A DNA stretch of 64,000 bases from Actinomycetota bacterium. GTDB lineage: Bacteria; Actinomycetota; Actinomycetes; Streptosporangiales; Streptosporangiaceae. Numbering within the stretch: the stretch's first letter is position 1; every line of letters begins with the position of its first letter. Position numbers and translations under genes: made by a program. This document shows positions 1-13,102 of the stretch, piece after piece. The DNA is taken from the NCBI GenBank assembly GCA_019240215.1, contig JAFAYQ010000020.1, positions 1 to 64,000 on the forward strand, read 5' to 3'. Under the pieces are notes generated by a model. That model did no database searches and had not been told where the DNA came from. It saw only the letters and a program-made list of their open reading frames with translations.

Positions 1-150
1 CGCTGCCGCCCGCGTACCGGGCTCACGCTGCCGCCCGCGTACCGGGCTCACGCTGCCGCCCGCGTACCGGGCTCACGCTGCCGCCCGCGTACCGGGCTCA
101 CGCTGCCGCCCGCGTACCGGGCTCACGCTCCCGCCCGCGTACCGGGCTCA
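1..150. repeat. 25-bp tandem repeat, 6 copies (cgctSccgcccgcgtaccgggctca), touching the window edge
   Basis: Direct reading: copies start at 1, 26, 51, 76, 101 and 126; the last has a g->c change. Array may continue upstream of the window. Confidence 0.95.
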
Positions 151-217
151 CGCTCCCGCCGCGTCCCGCGCCTCGCGCGCCCCGGCGTCCGCCGCGCCGC
201 CTCTCACTCTTATCTCC

Positions 218-248
218 CGTGACCGGCCAGTATCCCGCCGTACTCCGG
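218..248. repeat. 31-bp dispersed non-coding block, copy A (cgtgaccggccagtatcccgccgtactccgg)
   Basis: 30/31 identical to 57291-57321. Confidence 0.85.
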
Positions 249-422
249 CCCCCGTTCCGGTCCCGGTCCTGCTCATCCCGGCCCCTCATCACCGCTTCCC
301 GCCTCCGGCGGGACCTTTCCGGCTCCGGGATGGCCCAGCTCGCCCGCAGTACGCGCGACGCACCCCGCTCAACTCCCAAATAACACGAGCCCCACGCGCC
401 TCAGCCCTGTGTGTGTACTTTC

Positions 423-471
423 GGTTCGGGAAGACTTTTGTGCAAATGCTACATAAAAGTCTTCCCGAACC
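423..471. repeat. 49-nt palindromic element, copy A (17-bp perfect arms, 15-nt spacer)
   Basis: ggttcgggaagactttt - gtgcaaatgctacat - aaaagtcttcccgaacc. Related to 57448-57496 in inverse orientation. Confidence 0.9.
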
Positions 472-600
472 CGGAGATCCCGGGAGGCGCCGACTGCATG
501 GATCACCTGAGGCTCTAAAGGCCACTTGTGTCACACTCACGCTTGCCCCATCAGGCCCGCCGGGCTCAGGAGTCACGCCAGCCCGGTCGGCACCAGCTTC

Positions 601-1521
601 CTAGTTGGAGAAGTCCTGGGTGAGCCAGACGGTGCCCTTGCTGTCCCGGTACACCGCGATGCCGATGTGGGTGTACGAGGTGGACAGGATGTTCAGCCGG
701 TGGCCGTCGTTGGGGGGCTGCTCGTTGAGCATGTCCTGGGTCAGGGCGACCCCGGCCTGGGCGATGGCGGCGGTGGTGTCGGAGACCGGGCCTTCCTCGC
801 CGATGTTCTCGCCCGCCGCGGTCCAGTGCACTCCGGCCGCGGTCTCGCGGTCACCGATGGCGGGCTCGCCCGGGCACTGGTGGGACAGGCCGCAGCCGGC
901 CGCCATGGTCGAGTTGTGCTGGGAGGCGCTCTGGTCGAGGCCGGCCGAGAACGTCAGCGCGGGCAGGCCGTTCTGGCTGCGGGCCTGGTTGATCAGCGCC
1001 AGCACCTCGTCGGCCGGTTCGCCCTGCTGGGCGCCGCCGCCCGCGCCACTCCCGCCCGACGGGGCGCCGGCCGAACCCGAGGCCGAGGCTGAGGCCGACG
1101 GCATCGAGCCTGGGGCGGACGCCGAAGCCGAAGCCGACGCGGACGACGCCGATGCCTTCGGGTGCGGCCGCCCGGAGCCGCCGCCGGGGAGGTGGGCGAT
1201 GCCCGCGGCCCCGACCGAGCAGGCCGCCGACGTGCCCGATCCGGTGCTGGCGGCGCCTTCGACGCTGCACCGGGACGAGACCTGGACGTCGGTCGCCGAG
1301 TTGGGCGCGGCTGTCGCCGAATGGGACGGGTGCACGGTTGTCACCCGCTCCTGGGCCTGGGTGGCGGCGCCGCCGCCGCTGGGGGCCACCGCCACGTACA
1401 GGCCGGCCCCGGCCACCACCGGCACCGCCGCCAGCGCCCACCAGTAGCGGGACCGCGCGAGCAGCCCCCGCGAGTTGTCACGCGGTTTCGGGCTGCGGTG
1501 CAGCGAATGTCCCGTCGGCAT
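601..1521 (-). CDS. Secreted/membrane-anchored CAP (SCP/YkwD-like) domain protein with low-complexity Ser/Ala/Gly linker
   Basis: N-terminal TM segment; C-terminal LALINQARSQNGLPALTFSAGLDQSASQHN...GENIGEE...HRLNILSTSYTHIGIAVY typical of the CAP superfamily. Start chosen at MPTGHSL. Confidence 0.8.
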   Translation of the reverse strand: MPTGHSLHRSPKPRDNSRGLLARSRYWWALAAVPVVAGAGLYVAVAPSGGGAATQAQERVTTVHPSHSATAAPNSATDVQVSSRCSVEGAASTGSGTSAACSVGAAGIAHLPGGGSGRPHPKASASSASASASASAPGSMPSASASASGSAGAPSGGSGAGGGAQQGEPADEVLALINQARSQNGLPALTFSAGLDQSASQHNSTMAAGCGLSHQCPGEPAIGDRETAAGVHWTAAGENIGEEGPVSDTTAAIAQAGVALTQDMLNEQPPNDGHRLNILSTSYTHIGIAVYRDSKGTVWLTQDFSN

Positions 1522-1714
1522 AGCCCCTACCTCGTATCGTCGTTCGGTCGACGATCCGTGGCCGTCCCGGGACGGCTGGGCCCGGCCCACTGCAGCAGCC
1601 ATGGCACAGCAACATCACGAGACACCTGGAAGCCCCGCGCTCACCACGTATCAGCAGATCACGATAGGGCATCGGCCCCATAAAGCGTCGTAGATCAAGA
1701 TATTCAGGGGAAAA

Positions 1715-1829
1715 CGGTCACGCGCGCCGCTCCGCACCGGTCACGCGCGCCGCTCCGCACCGGTCACGCCCGCCGCTCCGCACCGGTCACGCGCGCGGCC
1801 CGCAAACGGTCACGCCCGCCGCCCAGCGC
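1715..1829. repeat. 23-bp tandem repeat, 5 copies (cggtcacgcgcgccgctccgcac, last two degenerate)
   Basis: Copies start at 1715, 1738, 1761, 1784 and 1807. Confidence 0.9.
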
Positions 1830-1853
1830 AAACGCCGAGCACCGTGACGACCG

Positions 1854-3089
1854 TCAGCCTGCGTGCCCGGCGATGTCCCGGCGCCGCCCGGCCGGCACCG
1901 CCGACCCGGTCAGGAACGCCTGAATCGGCAGCGTCGCCGCTCCCCGCGCGACCGCGTCCGGCCCGATCCGGCCGACCGTGATCGTGGTCTCCGCGAATGC
2001 GTGGCTGAGGGCGTGCTCGTGGGCCGAGGACCGGATCGCGGGCAGCAGCCGCCGGCCGAGCAGGAGCCCGGCCCAGCCGCCGAGGATGATCTGGTCGGGG
2101 CCGAACAGGTTGATCAGGTCGGCGATGCCCGCCCCCAGGTAGAGCGCGGTCTCATCGAGCACGTGGGCCGCCTCGGGCACCGTCTCGGCCAGCTCCACCA
2201 GCGCGGCCAGCGCCGTTTCCTCGTCGCCGTCGGGCAGGGCCGGGCCGCCGGACTGGGCGTAACGGTCGAGGATGGCCTCGGCCCCCACGTACGCCTCCAG
2301 GCAACCGAGCGACCCGCAGCGGCAGTCGCGGCCACCGACCATGATCGTGGTGTGGCCCCACTCGGTGGCGGCCGAGCTGCCGGACCGTTCGGCCACGCCG
2401 TGGCCGATGATCGACGCGCCCACCCCGGAACCGATCAGGCAGACCACCCCGTGCCGGGTGCCCTGGCCCGCGCCGAACCACAGCTCGGCCTGGCCCAGCG
2501 TGTTGGCGCCGTTCTCGATGAACAGTGGCAGGTCGGTGCCGGCCCGCAGCAGCCGCTCGAGCGGCACCGCGTCCCAGCCGTAGGTCTGCGCGAACAGCAG
2601 CGCCTCGGGGCCGTGCTCGACCACCCCGGGGACACCGATCCCGACGCCGAGGATCGCCTCGGGCGGCACCCCGCTGTCGGCCAGCACCGTCCGCAGGCAG
2701 GCCAGGATGCGGTCGACGACCACGTCGACGCCGTGCTCGCGCGGCTCGAACGGGTAATCCGCGGTGGCCCGCAGGTTCATGGTGAGGTCGAACAGCTCGG
2801 CCCGGACCCGGGTCTCGCCGACGTCGATGCCGATCACGTAGCCGTAGTCGGGGTTGGTCTCCAGCAGCACCCGTGGGCGCCCGCCGTCGGAGTCGACCGA
2901 ACCGGCCTCGACCACGATGCCCTCGGCGATCAGCTCCCGGATCACGTTGCTGACCGAGGCCGAGCTGAGCCCGGTCGTCTCGGACAGGTCCTGACGGCTG
3001 CAGGGCTGGTCGAAGTAGAGGGACCAGAGCAGCACCGACCGGTTGTCCCGTCGCAGGTCGCGTACTGTCCATCGCCGTCGTTCCGGCAT
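1854..3089 (-). CDS. ROK family transcriptional regulator
   Basis: N-terminal winged HTH (SRQDLSETTGLSSASVSNVIRELI) plus ROK kinase-like domain with CRCGSLGCLE zinc motif. Confidence 0.9.
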   Translation of the reverse strand: MPERRRWTVRDLRRDNRSVLLWSLYFDQPCSRQDLSETTGLSSASVSNVIRELIAEGIVVEAGSVDSDGGRPRVLLETNPDYGYVIGIDVGETRVRAELFDLTMNLRATADYPFEPREHGVDVVVDRILACLRTVLADSGVPPEAILGVGIGVPGVVEHGPEALLFAQTYGWDAVPLERLLRAGTDLPLFIENGANTLGQAELWFGAGQGTRHGVVCLIGSGVGASIIGHGVAERSGSSAATEWGHTTIMVGGRDCRCGSLGCLEAYVGAEAILDRYAQSGGPALPDGDEETALAALVELAETVPEAAHVLDETALYLGAGIADLINLFGPDQIILGGWAGLLLGRRLLPAIRSSAHEHALSHAFAETTITVGRIGPDAVARGAATLPIQAFLTGSAVPAGRRRDIAGHAG

Positions 3090-3171
3090 GGATCCCCCTT
3101 CGCTCAGGCCCAGGCCACCGCCTTCCCGGCTCATACATCTCTTATATTAAGTGCCCGCTTTAACGTAATGA

Positions 3172-4566
3172 TCAGCCGGTCAGCGGCTCCGCCTCCCGCC
3201 GGGTGGCCTCCGCCCGGAAGGCAGCCTGACGCTGCCCGGCGATGATCTCCGCGTAACGCCGCCCGCTGTCCTTCACCACCCGCTGCTGAGTCCCGTAATC
3301 CACGTACACCAGCCCGAACCGCGCGTCGTACCCGTAGTCCCACTCGAAGTTGTCCAGCAGCGACCAGGCGAAGTAGCCGGCCAGCGGCGCGCCCCGCTGG
3401 ACCGCCCGGCCGCAGGCGGCCAGGTGCTCCTCCAGATACCGGACCCGCCCGGGGTCGTGCACCTGCCCGTCCGGGCCGGGCTGGTCGGGCCAGGCCGACC
3501 CGTTCTCGGTGACGTACAGCTCGCGGGCGCCGTACTCCTCACTCAGCCGGACCAGCACCTGCTCCAGCCCGGCCGCCCGGATCTCCCAGCCCAGCATCGT
3601 CCGCGCCACCCCGTCCGGCGACACTCCGGCCTCGCGGGCGTACGGCACCGGCCCGCCCGGGTCGTCAGCGATCACCACGGGGGAGTAGTAGTTCGCCCCC
3701 AGGAAGTCCAGTGGGCTGGCGATCACCTCCAGATCGCCCGCCCGCTCCGGCAGGTCGATCCCGTACACCCGCTGCATGTCGGCCGGGAAACCGCGCCCGG
3801 CGATCGGATCGAGCCACCATCGGTTGACGTGCCCGTCGAACCGCGCGGTGGCGGCCACGTCCTCCGGCCGGTCCGACGCCGCCTCGCAGGTGTGCAGCAC
3901 GTTGACCAGCCCGACCCGGGCCCCGGGGACGGCCGCCCGGACCGCCTGGGTGGCCAGCCCGTGCCCGAGCAGCAGGTGGAACGAGGCAGGCACGGCGACA
4001 TCGATGTCAGCCAGGCCAGGCGCGTGCCGCCCTTCCAGGTGGCCGATCCAGGCCGCGCAGCGGGGCTCGTTGACCGTGACCCAGTTCGTCACCCGGTCGC
4101 CCAGCCGACCGGCCACCACCGCCGCGTAATCGGCCAGCGCGGCCGCGGTGTCGCGGGCGGCCCAGCCGCCCCGGTCCTGCAGGGCCTGCGGCAGGTCCCA
4201 GTGGAACAGGGTGGCGAACGGGCTGATCCCGGCGGCCAGCAGCGCGTCCACCAGCCGGTCGTAGTAGTCGAGCCCGGCCTGGTTGACCGGCCCGCGCCCG
4301 CCCGGCACCACCCGCGGCCAGGCGACCGAGAACCGGTAGGCGCCGACCCCGAGGTCCTTCATCAGCCCGAGGTCCTCGGGCCAGCGGTGGTAGCTGTCGC
4401 AGGCGACGTCGCCGGTGTCCCCGCCCGCCACCTTGCCGGGGGTGTGGGAGAACGTGTCCCAGATCGACGGGCTCCGGCCGTCCTCGGCCACCGCCCCCTC
4501 GATCTGGTACGCCGAGGTCGCGACACCCCAGGTGAAGCCGTCGGGGAGCATGCTGAGGTCGTCCAT
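3172..4566 (-). CDS. GH1 family beta-glucosidase
   Basis: [29 protein letters not shown] and LYVTENGSA catalytic motifs. Confidence 0.93.
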   Translation of the reverse strand: MDDLSMLPDGFTWGVATSAYQIEGAVAEDGRSPSIWDTFSHTPGKVAGGDTGDVACDSYHRWPEDLGLMKDLGVGAYRFSVAWPRVVPGGRGPVNQAGLDYYDRLVDALLAAGISPFATLFHWDLPQALQDRGGWAARDTAAALADYAAVVAGRLGDRVTNWVTVNEPRCAAWIGHLEGRHAPGLADIDVAVPASFHLLLGHGLATQAVRAAVPGARVGLVNVLHTCEAASDRPEDVAATARFDGHVNRWWLDPIAGRGFPADMQRVYGIDLPERAGDLEVIASPLDFLGANYYSPVVIADDPGGPVPYAREAGVSPDGVARTMLGWEIRAAGLEQVLVRLSEEYGARELYVTENGSAWPDQPGPDGQVHDPGRVRYLEEHLAACGRAVQRGAPLAGYFAWSLLDNFEWDYGYDARFGLVYVDYGTQQRVVKDSGRRYAEIIAGQRQAAFRAEATRREAEPLTG

Positions 4567-4628
4567 CGACCGCCCTTCTGCTGTGGCCGGCGGCCTTCGT
4601 GGGCGCCGCCGGCCGGGTTCAGTTCAGG

Positions 4629-5489
4629 TCACTTCACGGCGCCGGACGTCAGCCCGGCCACCAGGTACCGCTGCATGATCAGGAACCCCGCCACCACCGG
4701 CACACTCACGACCAGCGAGGCGGCCATGATCTGGTTCCAGTACACGTTGTTCTGGGTGGAGTAGTCCGCCAGCCCGACCGCCAGCGTGCGGGTCGTGTTG
4801 TTGGTCATCACCGAGGCGAACAGCACCTCGCCCCACGCGGTCATGAACGCGTAGATCGTCACCGCCACGATGCCGGGCAGCGCGGCCGGGATCACCACCC
4901 GGAACAGCGCCCGCACCGGCCCGCAGCCGTCGACCAGGGCCGCCTCGTCCAGCGCCTTCGGCACCGACTCGAAGTAGCTGGTCAGCATCCAGATCGCGAA
5001 CGGCAGCGAGAACGTCAGGTAGGTGATGATCAGGCCGCCGCGCGAGCCGAACAGCGGAATCCCGGTCGCGTTGCCGATGCTGACAAAGATCAGGAACAGC
5101 GGCAGCGCGAACAAGATCCCCGGGAACATCTGGGTCGACAGCACCGCGGTGGTGAAGATCCGCTTGCCCCGGAACCCGTACCGGCTGACCGCGTAGGCGG
5201 CGAACACCGCCACCGCCACCGACAGCACCGCGGCCGAGGCCGACACGATCAGCGAGTTCAGGAAGTAGCGGGCGAGCGGGACCGTGTACCAGATGTCGTG
5301 GTACGGGGCCAGCGTCAGCGGGGTCGGGATCCAGCGGAACGTGCTGGTCACGTCCTGCAGCGGCTTCACCGAGCTGCTGATCATCACGTACACCGGGACC
5401 AGCGCGAACAGCGCCAGCAGGGTCAGCACGATCCGCCGGGTCCACAAAAAGGACGGCGGCGGCGCCATCAGGCCGCGGCGCTTAGCCAT
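4629..5489 (-). CDS. Carbohydrate ABC transporter permease (MalG-like)
   Basis: Multiple TM segments; EAALVDGCGPVRALFRVVIPAALPG EAA loop. Confidence 0.9.
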   Translation of the reverse strand: MAKRRGLMAPPPSFLWTRRIVLTLLALFALVPVYVMISSSVKPLQDVTSTFRWIPTPLTLAPYHDIWYTVPLARYFLNSLIVSASAAVLSVAVAVFAAYAVSRYGFRGKRIFTTAVLSTQMFPGILFALPLFLIFVSIGNATGIPLFGSRGGLIITYLTFSLPFAIWMLTSYFESVPKALDEAALVDGCGPVRALFRVVIPAALPGIVAVTIYAFMTAWGEVLFASVMTNNTTRTLAVGLADYSTQNNVYWNQIMAASLVVSVPVVAGFLIMQRYLVAGLTSGAVK

Positions 5490-6483
5490 TGCTGCTCCTC
5501 CTCGACGTGACCAGCAGGTACGCGGCCGTCACCACCAGCAGGAACAGCAGCATCAGGACCGACATGGCCGAGCCCTCGCCGAAGTTCCAGGTGATGAACG
5601 AGGCCTGGTAGATGTGGATCGAGATAACGTCGGCCGGACTGGGCGCCGAGGATCCGAACAGCACGAACGGCGTGGTGAAGTCGTTGAACGTCCACAGGAA
5701 GAGCACCAGCACCAGCACCTGGTTGACCGCCCGCAGCGACGGCATGGTGATCTTCCTGATCTGCTGCCAGATCCCGGCCCCGTCGATGGCCGAGGCCTCG
5801 TACAGGTCGCGCGGGATGCCCTGCAGCCCGGCCATCACGCACAAGAACGCGAACGGCCAGTTGCGCCAGATCGAGATGATGACCAGCGCGAAGAAGCTGT
5901 TGTGGCCGATCAGCCAGAACGACGGCTTGCTGGTGATGCCCAGGGTGTTGTGCAGCAGCTGGTTCACCAGGCCGTTGTTGTACTGGAACATGAACGCCCA
6001 GACGATGACCGAGGCGTAGACCGGCAGCGCGAACGGCGTCAGGAAGATCGTCCGCAGCACCGCCCGACCCCGGAACGTGTCCTGGGTCAAGATCGCCGCC
6101 ACCGTCCCGAACAGCCAGGACAAGCCGACCGCGAGCACGGTGAACGCGCAGGTGACCCAGAACGAGTGCAGCAGCGCGCTGCCGATCGCCGCGTGGAAGT
6201 CGACCGCGACGTGGTAGTTGCTCCAGCCCGCCCAGGGCGCGCCCTGCCAGTTACGGATGAAGAACAGCGTCAGCTGCTTGAAGCTGATCAGGATCCCGAA
6301 GATCATCGGGATGAAGTGGATGAGCAGCTCGAGGAGCAGCGCGGGCAGCAGGAACAGATACGGCAGGCCACCCTTGCGGACCCGCTGCCACAGCCGGCTG
6401 GAACGCCGCCCGGGGTCGGGCGCGCGCCCCCGGCCGGTGTCGGAACCGGCCGAGGGCGCGTCGTGGCGGATACTGACCGTCAC
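5482..6483 (-). CDS. Carbohydrate ABC transporter permease (MalF-like)
   Basis: TM segments; EASAIDGAGIWQQIRKITMPSL EAA loop; overlaps the downstream permease start. Confidence 0.9.
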   Translation of the reverse strand: MTVSIRHDAPSAGSDTGRGRAPDPGRRSSRLWQRVRKGGLPYLFLLPALLLELLIHFIPMIFGILISFKQLTLFFIRNWQGAPWAGWSNYHVAVDFHAAIGSALLHSFWVTCAFTVLAVGLSWLFGTVAAILTQDTFRGRAVLRTIFLTPFALPVYASVIVWAFMFQYNNGLVNQLLHNTLGITSKPSFWLIGHNSFFALVIISIWRNWPFAFLCVMAGLQGIPRDLYEASAIDGAGIWQQIRKITMPSLRAVNQVLVLVLFLWTFNDFTTPFVLFGSSAPSPADVISIHIYQASFITWNFGEGSAMSVLMLLFLLVVTAAYLLVTSRRSSNG

Positions 6484-6492
6484 GTAACCCGC

Positions 6493-7818
6493 CTAGCCCG
6501 CCATCTGCGCCTGGGCGCTGGCCAGCTGCTGCTTGACCGTGGCCGCGCTGACCGGCTTACCGGCCGCCGCGTCCGCGAACAGGTTCTTCACGGCCGCCCC
6601 GACCGTGGTCTCGAACTGGGCTTCCTTGGGGACCTGGGGGAGGGCCACCGCGCTGTTGCTGAGCACGTCGCGCAGCACGGTCTGCTCCTGGTTGGCGGGC
6701 GGGGTGGCCGCCAGCGCCGCCTTGACCGGCGGAATCGAGCCGTACTTGCCGTTCAGCACGGTCGACTCGGACTGGCTGGTCATGAACTTGACGAACTTGA
6801 GCGCGGCCGCCTGGTTCTTGGACCCCTTGAACACCGCGATGTTGATCCCGGCCACCATCGAGTCCGGATTGGACGCGCTCGGCGTGCCCGACTCGACCGG
6901 CGGGGCCGCCACCCCGTAGGCGTCCGGCGCCATCCCGTCCGCCTTGAGCGTGGTGCCGGCCGCCTGCCACAGCAGCATGGCCGCCTTGCCCTTGGCGAAG
7001 TCCGACAGCGACTGGTTCTGGTCGTACTCGGCGTCCCCGGGGTTCACGATCTTGTCGGTCGCCATGAAGTTGACCCACTGCTGCACGGCCGCCACGTTGG
7101 CGGCGGTGGTGAACGTCGGATTGCCCGAGGCGTCGAAGAAGCTGCCGCCCTTCTGCTTGGACAAGATGAACACGTTGTGGATGTTCTCCGACGGGTTGGC
7201 GCCCTCGATGGCCAGCCCGTAGTTCCCGCCCTTGGTGAGCTTCTTGCCGTCGGCCACCATCTCGTCCCAGGTGGCGGGCGGATTGGCGATGCCGGCCGCC
7301 TTGAACTCGGCCTTGTTGTAGTAAAGGCCGTAGGCCAGCGAGTAGATCGGCACCGCTGTCGGGGTCTGGCCGGCCGCGCCGGTCGAGCCCATCGCCGAGG
7401 CCAGGAAGTGGCTGGTCCCGCCGACCTGGCTGATCGTGTTGCTGTCGAACGGCAGGAACGCCCCGGTCGCCTGCAACGACGCCGACCAGGTGTTGCCGAT
7501 GTTGACCACGTCCGGGCCCTGGCCCGAGGTGGTCGCCGCCAGGATCCGGTTGAGCAGGTCGGCCCAGCCGATGACCTGCAGTTTCACCGTGATCCCGGTC
7601 TGCTGCTTGAACTTCTTGAGCTCCGGGTTGAGCGTGTTGTAGTCGGCCTGCAGGCTGGCGCCCTGGTTGCTGGCCCAGTAGGTGATGGTGGCGTTCTTGG
7701 TCGAGCCGGCCGAACCGCCACCGCTTCCGCCGGACGACGATCCACCACCGCAGGCGGCCGCGAGCACGCACACGGAGGCGGCGGCCGCGGCAACGGCGGA
7801 GACACGGGTAATACGCAC
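6493..7818 (-). CDS. Sugar ABC transporter substrate-binding lipoprotein
   Basis: Lipobox-like VCVLAAACGGG; family 1 solute-binding features (ITYWASNQGAS..., WDEMVADGKKLTKGG). Confidence 0.9.
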   Translation of the reverse strand: MRITRVSAVAAAAASVCVLAAACGGGSSSGGSGGGSAGSTKNATITYWASNQGASLQADYNTLNPELKKFKQQTGITVKLQVIGWADLLNRILAATTSGQGPDVVNIGNTWSASLQATGAFLPFDSNTISQVGGTSHFLASAMGSTGAAGQTPTAVPIYSLAYGLYYNKAEFKAAGIANPPATWDEMVADGKKLTKGGNYGLAIEGANPSENIHNVFILSKQKGGSFFDASGNPTFTTAANVAAVQQWVNFMATDKIVNPGDAEYDQNQSLSDFAKGKAAMLLWQAAGTTLKADGMAPDAYGVAAPPVESGTPSASNPDSMVAGINIAVFKGSKNQAAALKFVKFMTSQSESTVLNGKYGSIPPVKAALAATPPANQEQTVLRDVLSNSAVALPQVPKEAQFETTVGAAVKNLFADAAAGKPVSAATVKQQLASAQAQMAG

Positions 7819-7882
7819 GGGCAGAACCTCTTCTGTGAGGCGTTTCCTCTAAATTTATGGTCTGATTTAAGGCGTGTCGTAA

Positions 7883-10956
<3,074 letters not shown>

Positions 10957-11082
10957 GCTACCGGCCGTGGTCTCGTACGTGCACCCCGCACCGGCGAAAA
11001 ATGTTATTGCCCTACGGAATTGCGTGGGCGGTCAACGCCAGGTCCGGGGCCCGCCCGCCGGCCGCCGTGTCACCCTGGAACC

Positions 11083-11871
11083 ATGCCACCGACCGCCGCC
11101 CGTCCGCCCGCCGCGGCGCCGGCCAGCGCCGCCCCGGCCAAAGCGGCCGCCGCCAGCACCGCCGCGGCCGACCAGATCACGGCCGAGCTGCGCGCGGCCG
11201 GCCAGCCCGGACGGGCCGTCGCCGAGAAGGCCTACCTGAAAAGCGAGCTGGACTTCTTCGGCGCCGGGGTCCCGGCCGCCCGCGCCATCGTCCGCGGCTG
11301 GGGCCGGGCCCACCCCGACCTCGGCCACGACGAGCTGACCGCGCTGGCCGCCGCCCTGTGGGCCCGCCCGCACTACGAGTGCCGGATGGCGGCCCAGATG
11401 CTGCTGATCCAGCACCCGGACCTGCTCGGGCCGGCCGACGTTCCCCAGCTCGAGCGGATCCTCCGCCAGGCCGGCGGCTGGGCGCTGGTCGACAGCCTGG
11501 CCAGCGACCTGATGGGACCCCTGGTCGAGCGCTACCCGGAGCTGAACGAGGTGCTCGACCGGTGGGCGGCCGACCCCGACTTCTGGATCCGCCGCTCGGC
11601 CCTGCTCGCGCTGATGGTGGCGCTGCGCCGGGGCGAGGGTGACTTCGGCCGGTTCGCCCGCTACGCCGACCAGATGCTGGACGAGAAGGAGTTCTTCATC
11701 CGCAAGGCCATCGGCTGGGTGCTGCGCGAGACCGGCAAGAAACGCCCGGACCTGGTGGCCAGCTGGCTGGAGCCGCGCGTCGCCCGGCTGTCCGGCGTCA
11801 CCCTGCGGGAGGCGCTCAAGCCGCTGCCCGAACCCGTCCGCGCTGCTCTGCAGGGCCGCCGCTCCCAGTGA
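11083..11871 (+). CDS. DNA alkylation repair protein (AlkD-like HEAT-repeat)
   Basis: EKAYLKSELDFFGAGVP, ASDLMGPLVERYPEL, DFWIRRSALLALMVALRRGEGD, FFIRKAIGWVLRETGKKRPDLV. Confidence 0.88.
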   Translation: MPPTAARPPAAAPASAAPAKAAAASTAAADQITAELRAAGQPGRAVAEKAYLKSELDFFGAGVPAARAIVRGWGRAHPDLGHDELTALAAALWARPHYECRMAAQMLLIQHPDLLGPADVPQLERILRQAGGWALVDSLASDLMGPLVERYPELNEVLDRWAADPDFWIRRSALLALMVALRRGEGDFGRFARYADQMLDEKEFFIRKAIGWVLRETGKKRPDLVASWLEPRVARLSGVTLREALKPLPEPVRAALQGRRSQ

Positions 11872-11907
11872 GCAGCCCAGTGAGCAGCCCAGTGAGCAGC
11901 CCAGGGA
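11866..11907. repeat. 12-bp tandem repeat (about 3.5 copies of cagtgagcagcc) spanning a stop/start overlap
   Basis: Direct reading of ccagtgagcagcccagtgagcagcccagtgagcagcccagggag. Confidence 0.85.
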
Positions 11908-12959
11908 GTAGCACTGCGAGCGGGCTGGCGGCCGCGGCTGAACTGGTCCGCGCCCGCGGCGTGCCCGCCCAGCTCTGCGTGATCGAGGACGACCGGATCG
12001 TCCTCGACCTGGCCGTTAACTGCCGCCCGGACGACCTGTTCTGGCTGTTCTCGGCCAGCAAGCCGTTCGTCGCGCTGCTGGTGCACCGGCTGGCCGCCCA
12101 CGGCGCGGTCAGCCTCGACCGGCCGGTGGCCGCCTACTGGCCCGAGTTCGGTCAGCACGGCAAGGCCGAGATCACCGTCCGCCACGTGCTCCAGCACCGG
12201 TCCGGGCTGCCGGTCATCCACGGAGCCCTCGGCGACGCGCTGACCATGAGCAGCTGGCGCCGCTCGGTCCGCGCCATCGAGCGGGCCAGGCCCCGCCATC
12301 CGGCCGGCGGCGGTCCCGCCTACCACTTCGTCAGCTACGGCTTCATTCTCGGCGAACTCGTCCAGCGGGTCACCGGCCGCCCGCTGCCCGCGGTGCTCGA
12401 TCAGGCTTTCCTGACGCCGCTCGGCCTGGCCGACACCCACCTGGGCCTGCCGTCCCGGCTTTGGGCCCGGCACGTCGGCGTCCGCGGGGACGGGGCGCCC
12501 GGGCGGCTCACCCAGGCGGTGGCCAACCGGCGGATCACCCGGCAGGCGGTCATCCCGGCCGCCGGCATCTCGGCCACCGCCCGCGACGTGGCCCGCTTCT
12601 ATCAGGCGCTGCTGCACGACGGGGAACTGGACGGCGCCCGGGTGCTGCGTCCCGGCACCCTCGCCGAGGCCACCCGGCCCTCCAGCGAGGGCGAGCTCGA
12701 CCAGTTCCTCAAGCTCCGTATCCGCTGGTCACACGGTTTCCAGCTCGGTGGCCCGGTGCCCGGCCGGGCCACCAGCCACCCGATGGGGGACCGCAGCAGC
12801 CGGCTGACGTTCGGCCACAACGGCAGCAACGCCTGCGTGGCCTGGGCCGACCCCACCCGGCGGCTGGCCGTCGCCTATCTGACCGGCCGTCTCCCGGCCG
12901 GCCTGGACCGCGCCCGCCACCCCAGCCAGGTCAGTGACGCGATCCTCGCCGCTTCCTGA
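11868..12959 (+). CDS. Serine hydrolase (beta-lactamase class C / PBP4-like)
   Basis: SASKPF (SxxK), VLQHRSGLP, SYGFILGELVQRVTG. Confidence 0.85.
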   Translation: MSSPVSSPVSSPGSSTASGLAAAAELVRARGVPAQLCVIEDDRIVLDLAVNCRPDDLFWLFSASKPFVALLVHRLAAHGAVSLDRPVAAYWPEFGQHGKAEITVRHVLQHRSGLPVIHGALGDALTMSSWRRSVRAIERARPRHPAGGGPAYHFVSYGFILGELVQRVTGRPLPAVLDQAFLTPLGLADTHLGLPSRLWARHVGVRGDGAPGRLTQAVANRRITRQAVIPAAGISATARDVARFYQALLHDGELDGARVLRPGTLAEATRPSSEGELDQFLKLRIRWSHGFQLGGPVPGRATSHPMGDRSSRLTFGHNGSNACVAWADPTRRLAVAYLTGRLPAGLDRARHPSQVSDAILAAS

Positions 12960-13102
12960 CCGGCCGGCCAACCGGCACCTCTTTAACGATGTCATCAAGG
13001 ATCGGGAGGCGTCAGCAGCCCCGGGTGACCAGGAATAGTGTGCTAACCCTCAGCTATCTGTGACCGTCGGCCGGACCGGCCGGTCAGACCGGAAGGACCG
13101 CC

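Noticed and set aside
1-150. Possible CRISPR array
   Set aside because: Units are contiguous 25-bp tandem copies without unique spacers and there are no cas genes; this is a minisatellite.
423-471. Classical intrinsic terminator
   Set aside because: The T-run is inside the stem (loop-proximal) rather than after a GC stem, so it does not fit a standard rho-independent terminator; a role in termination is not excluded.
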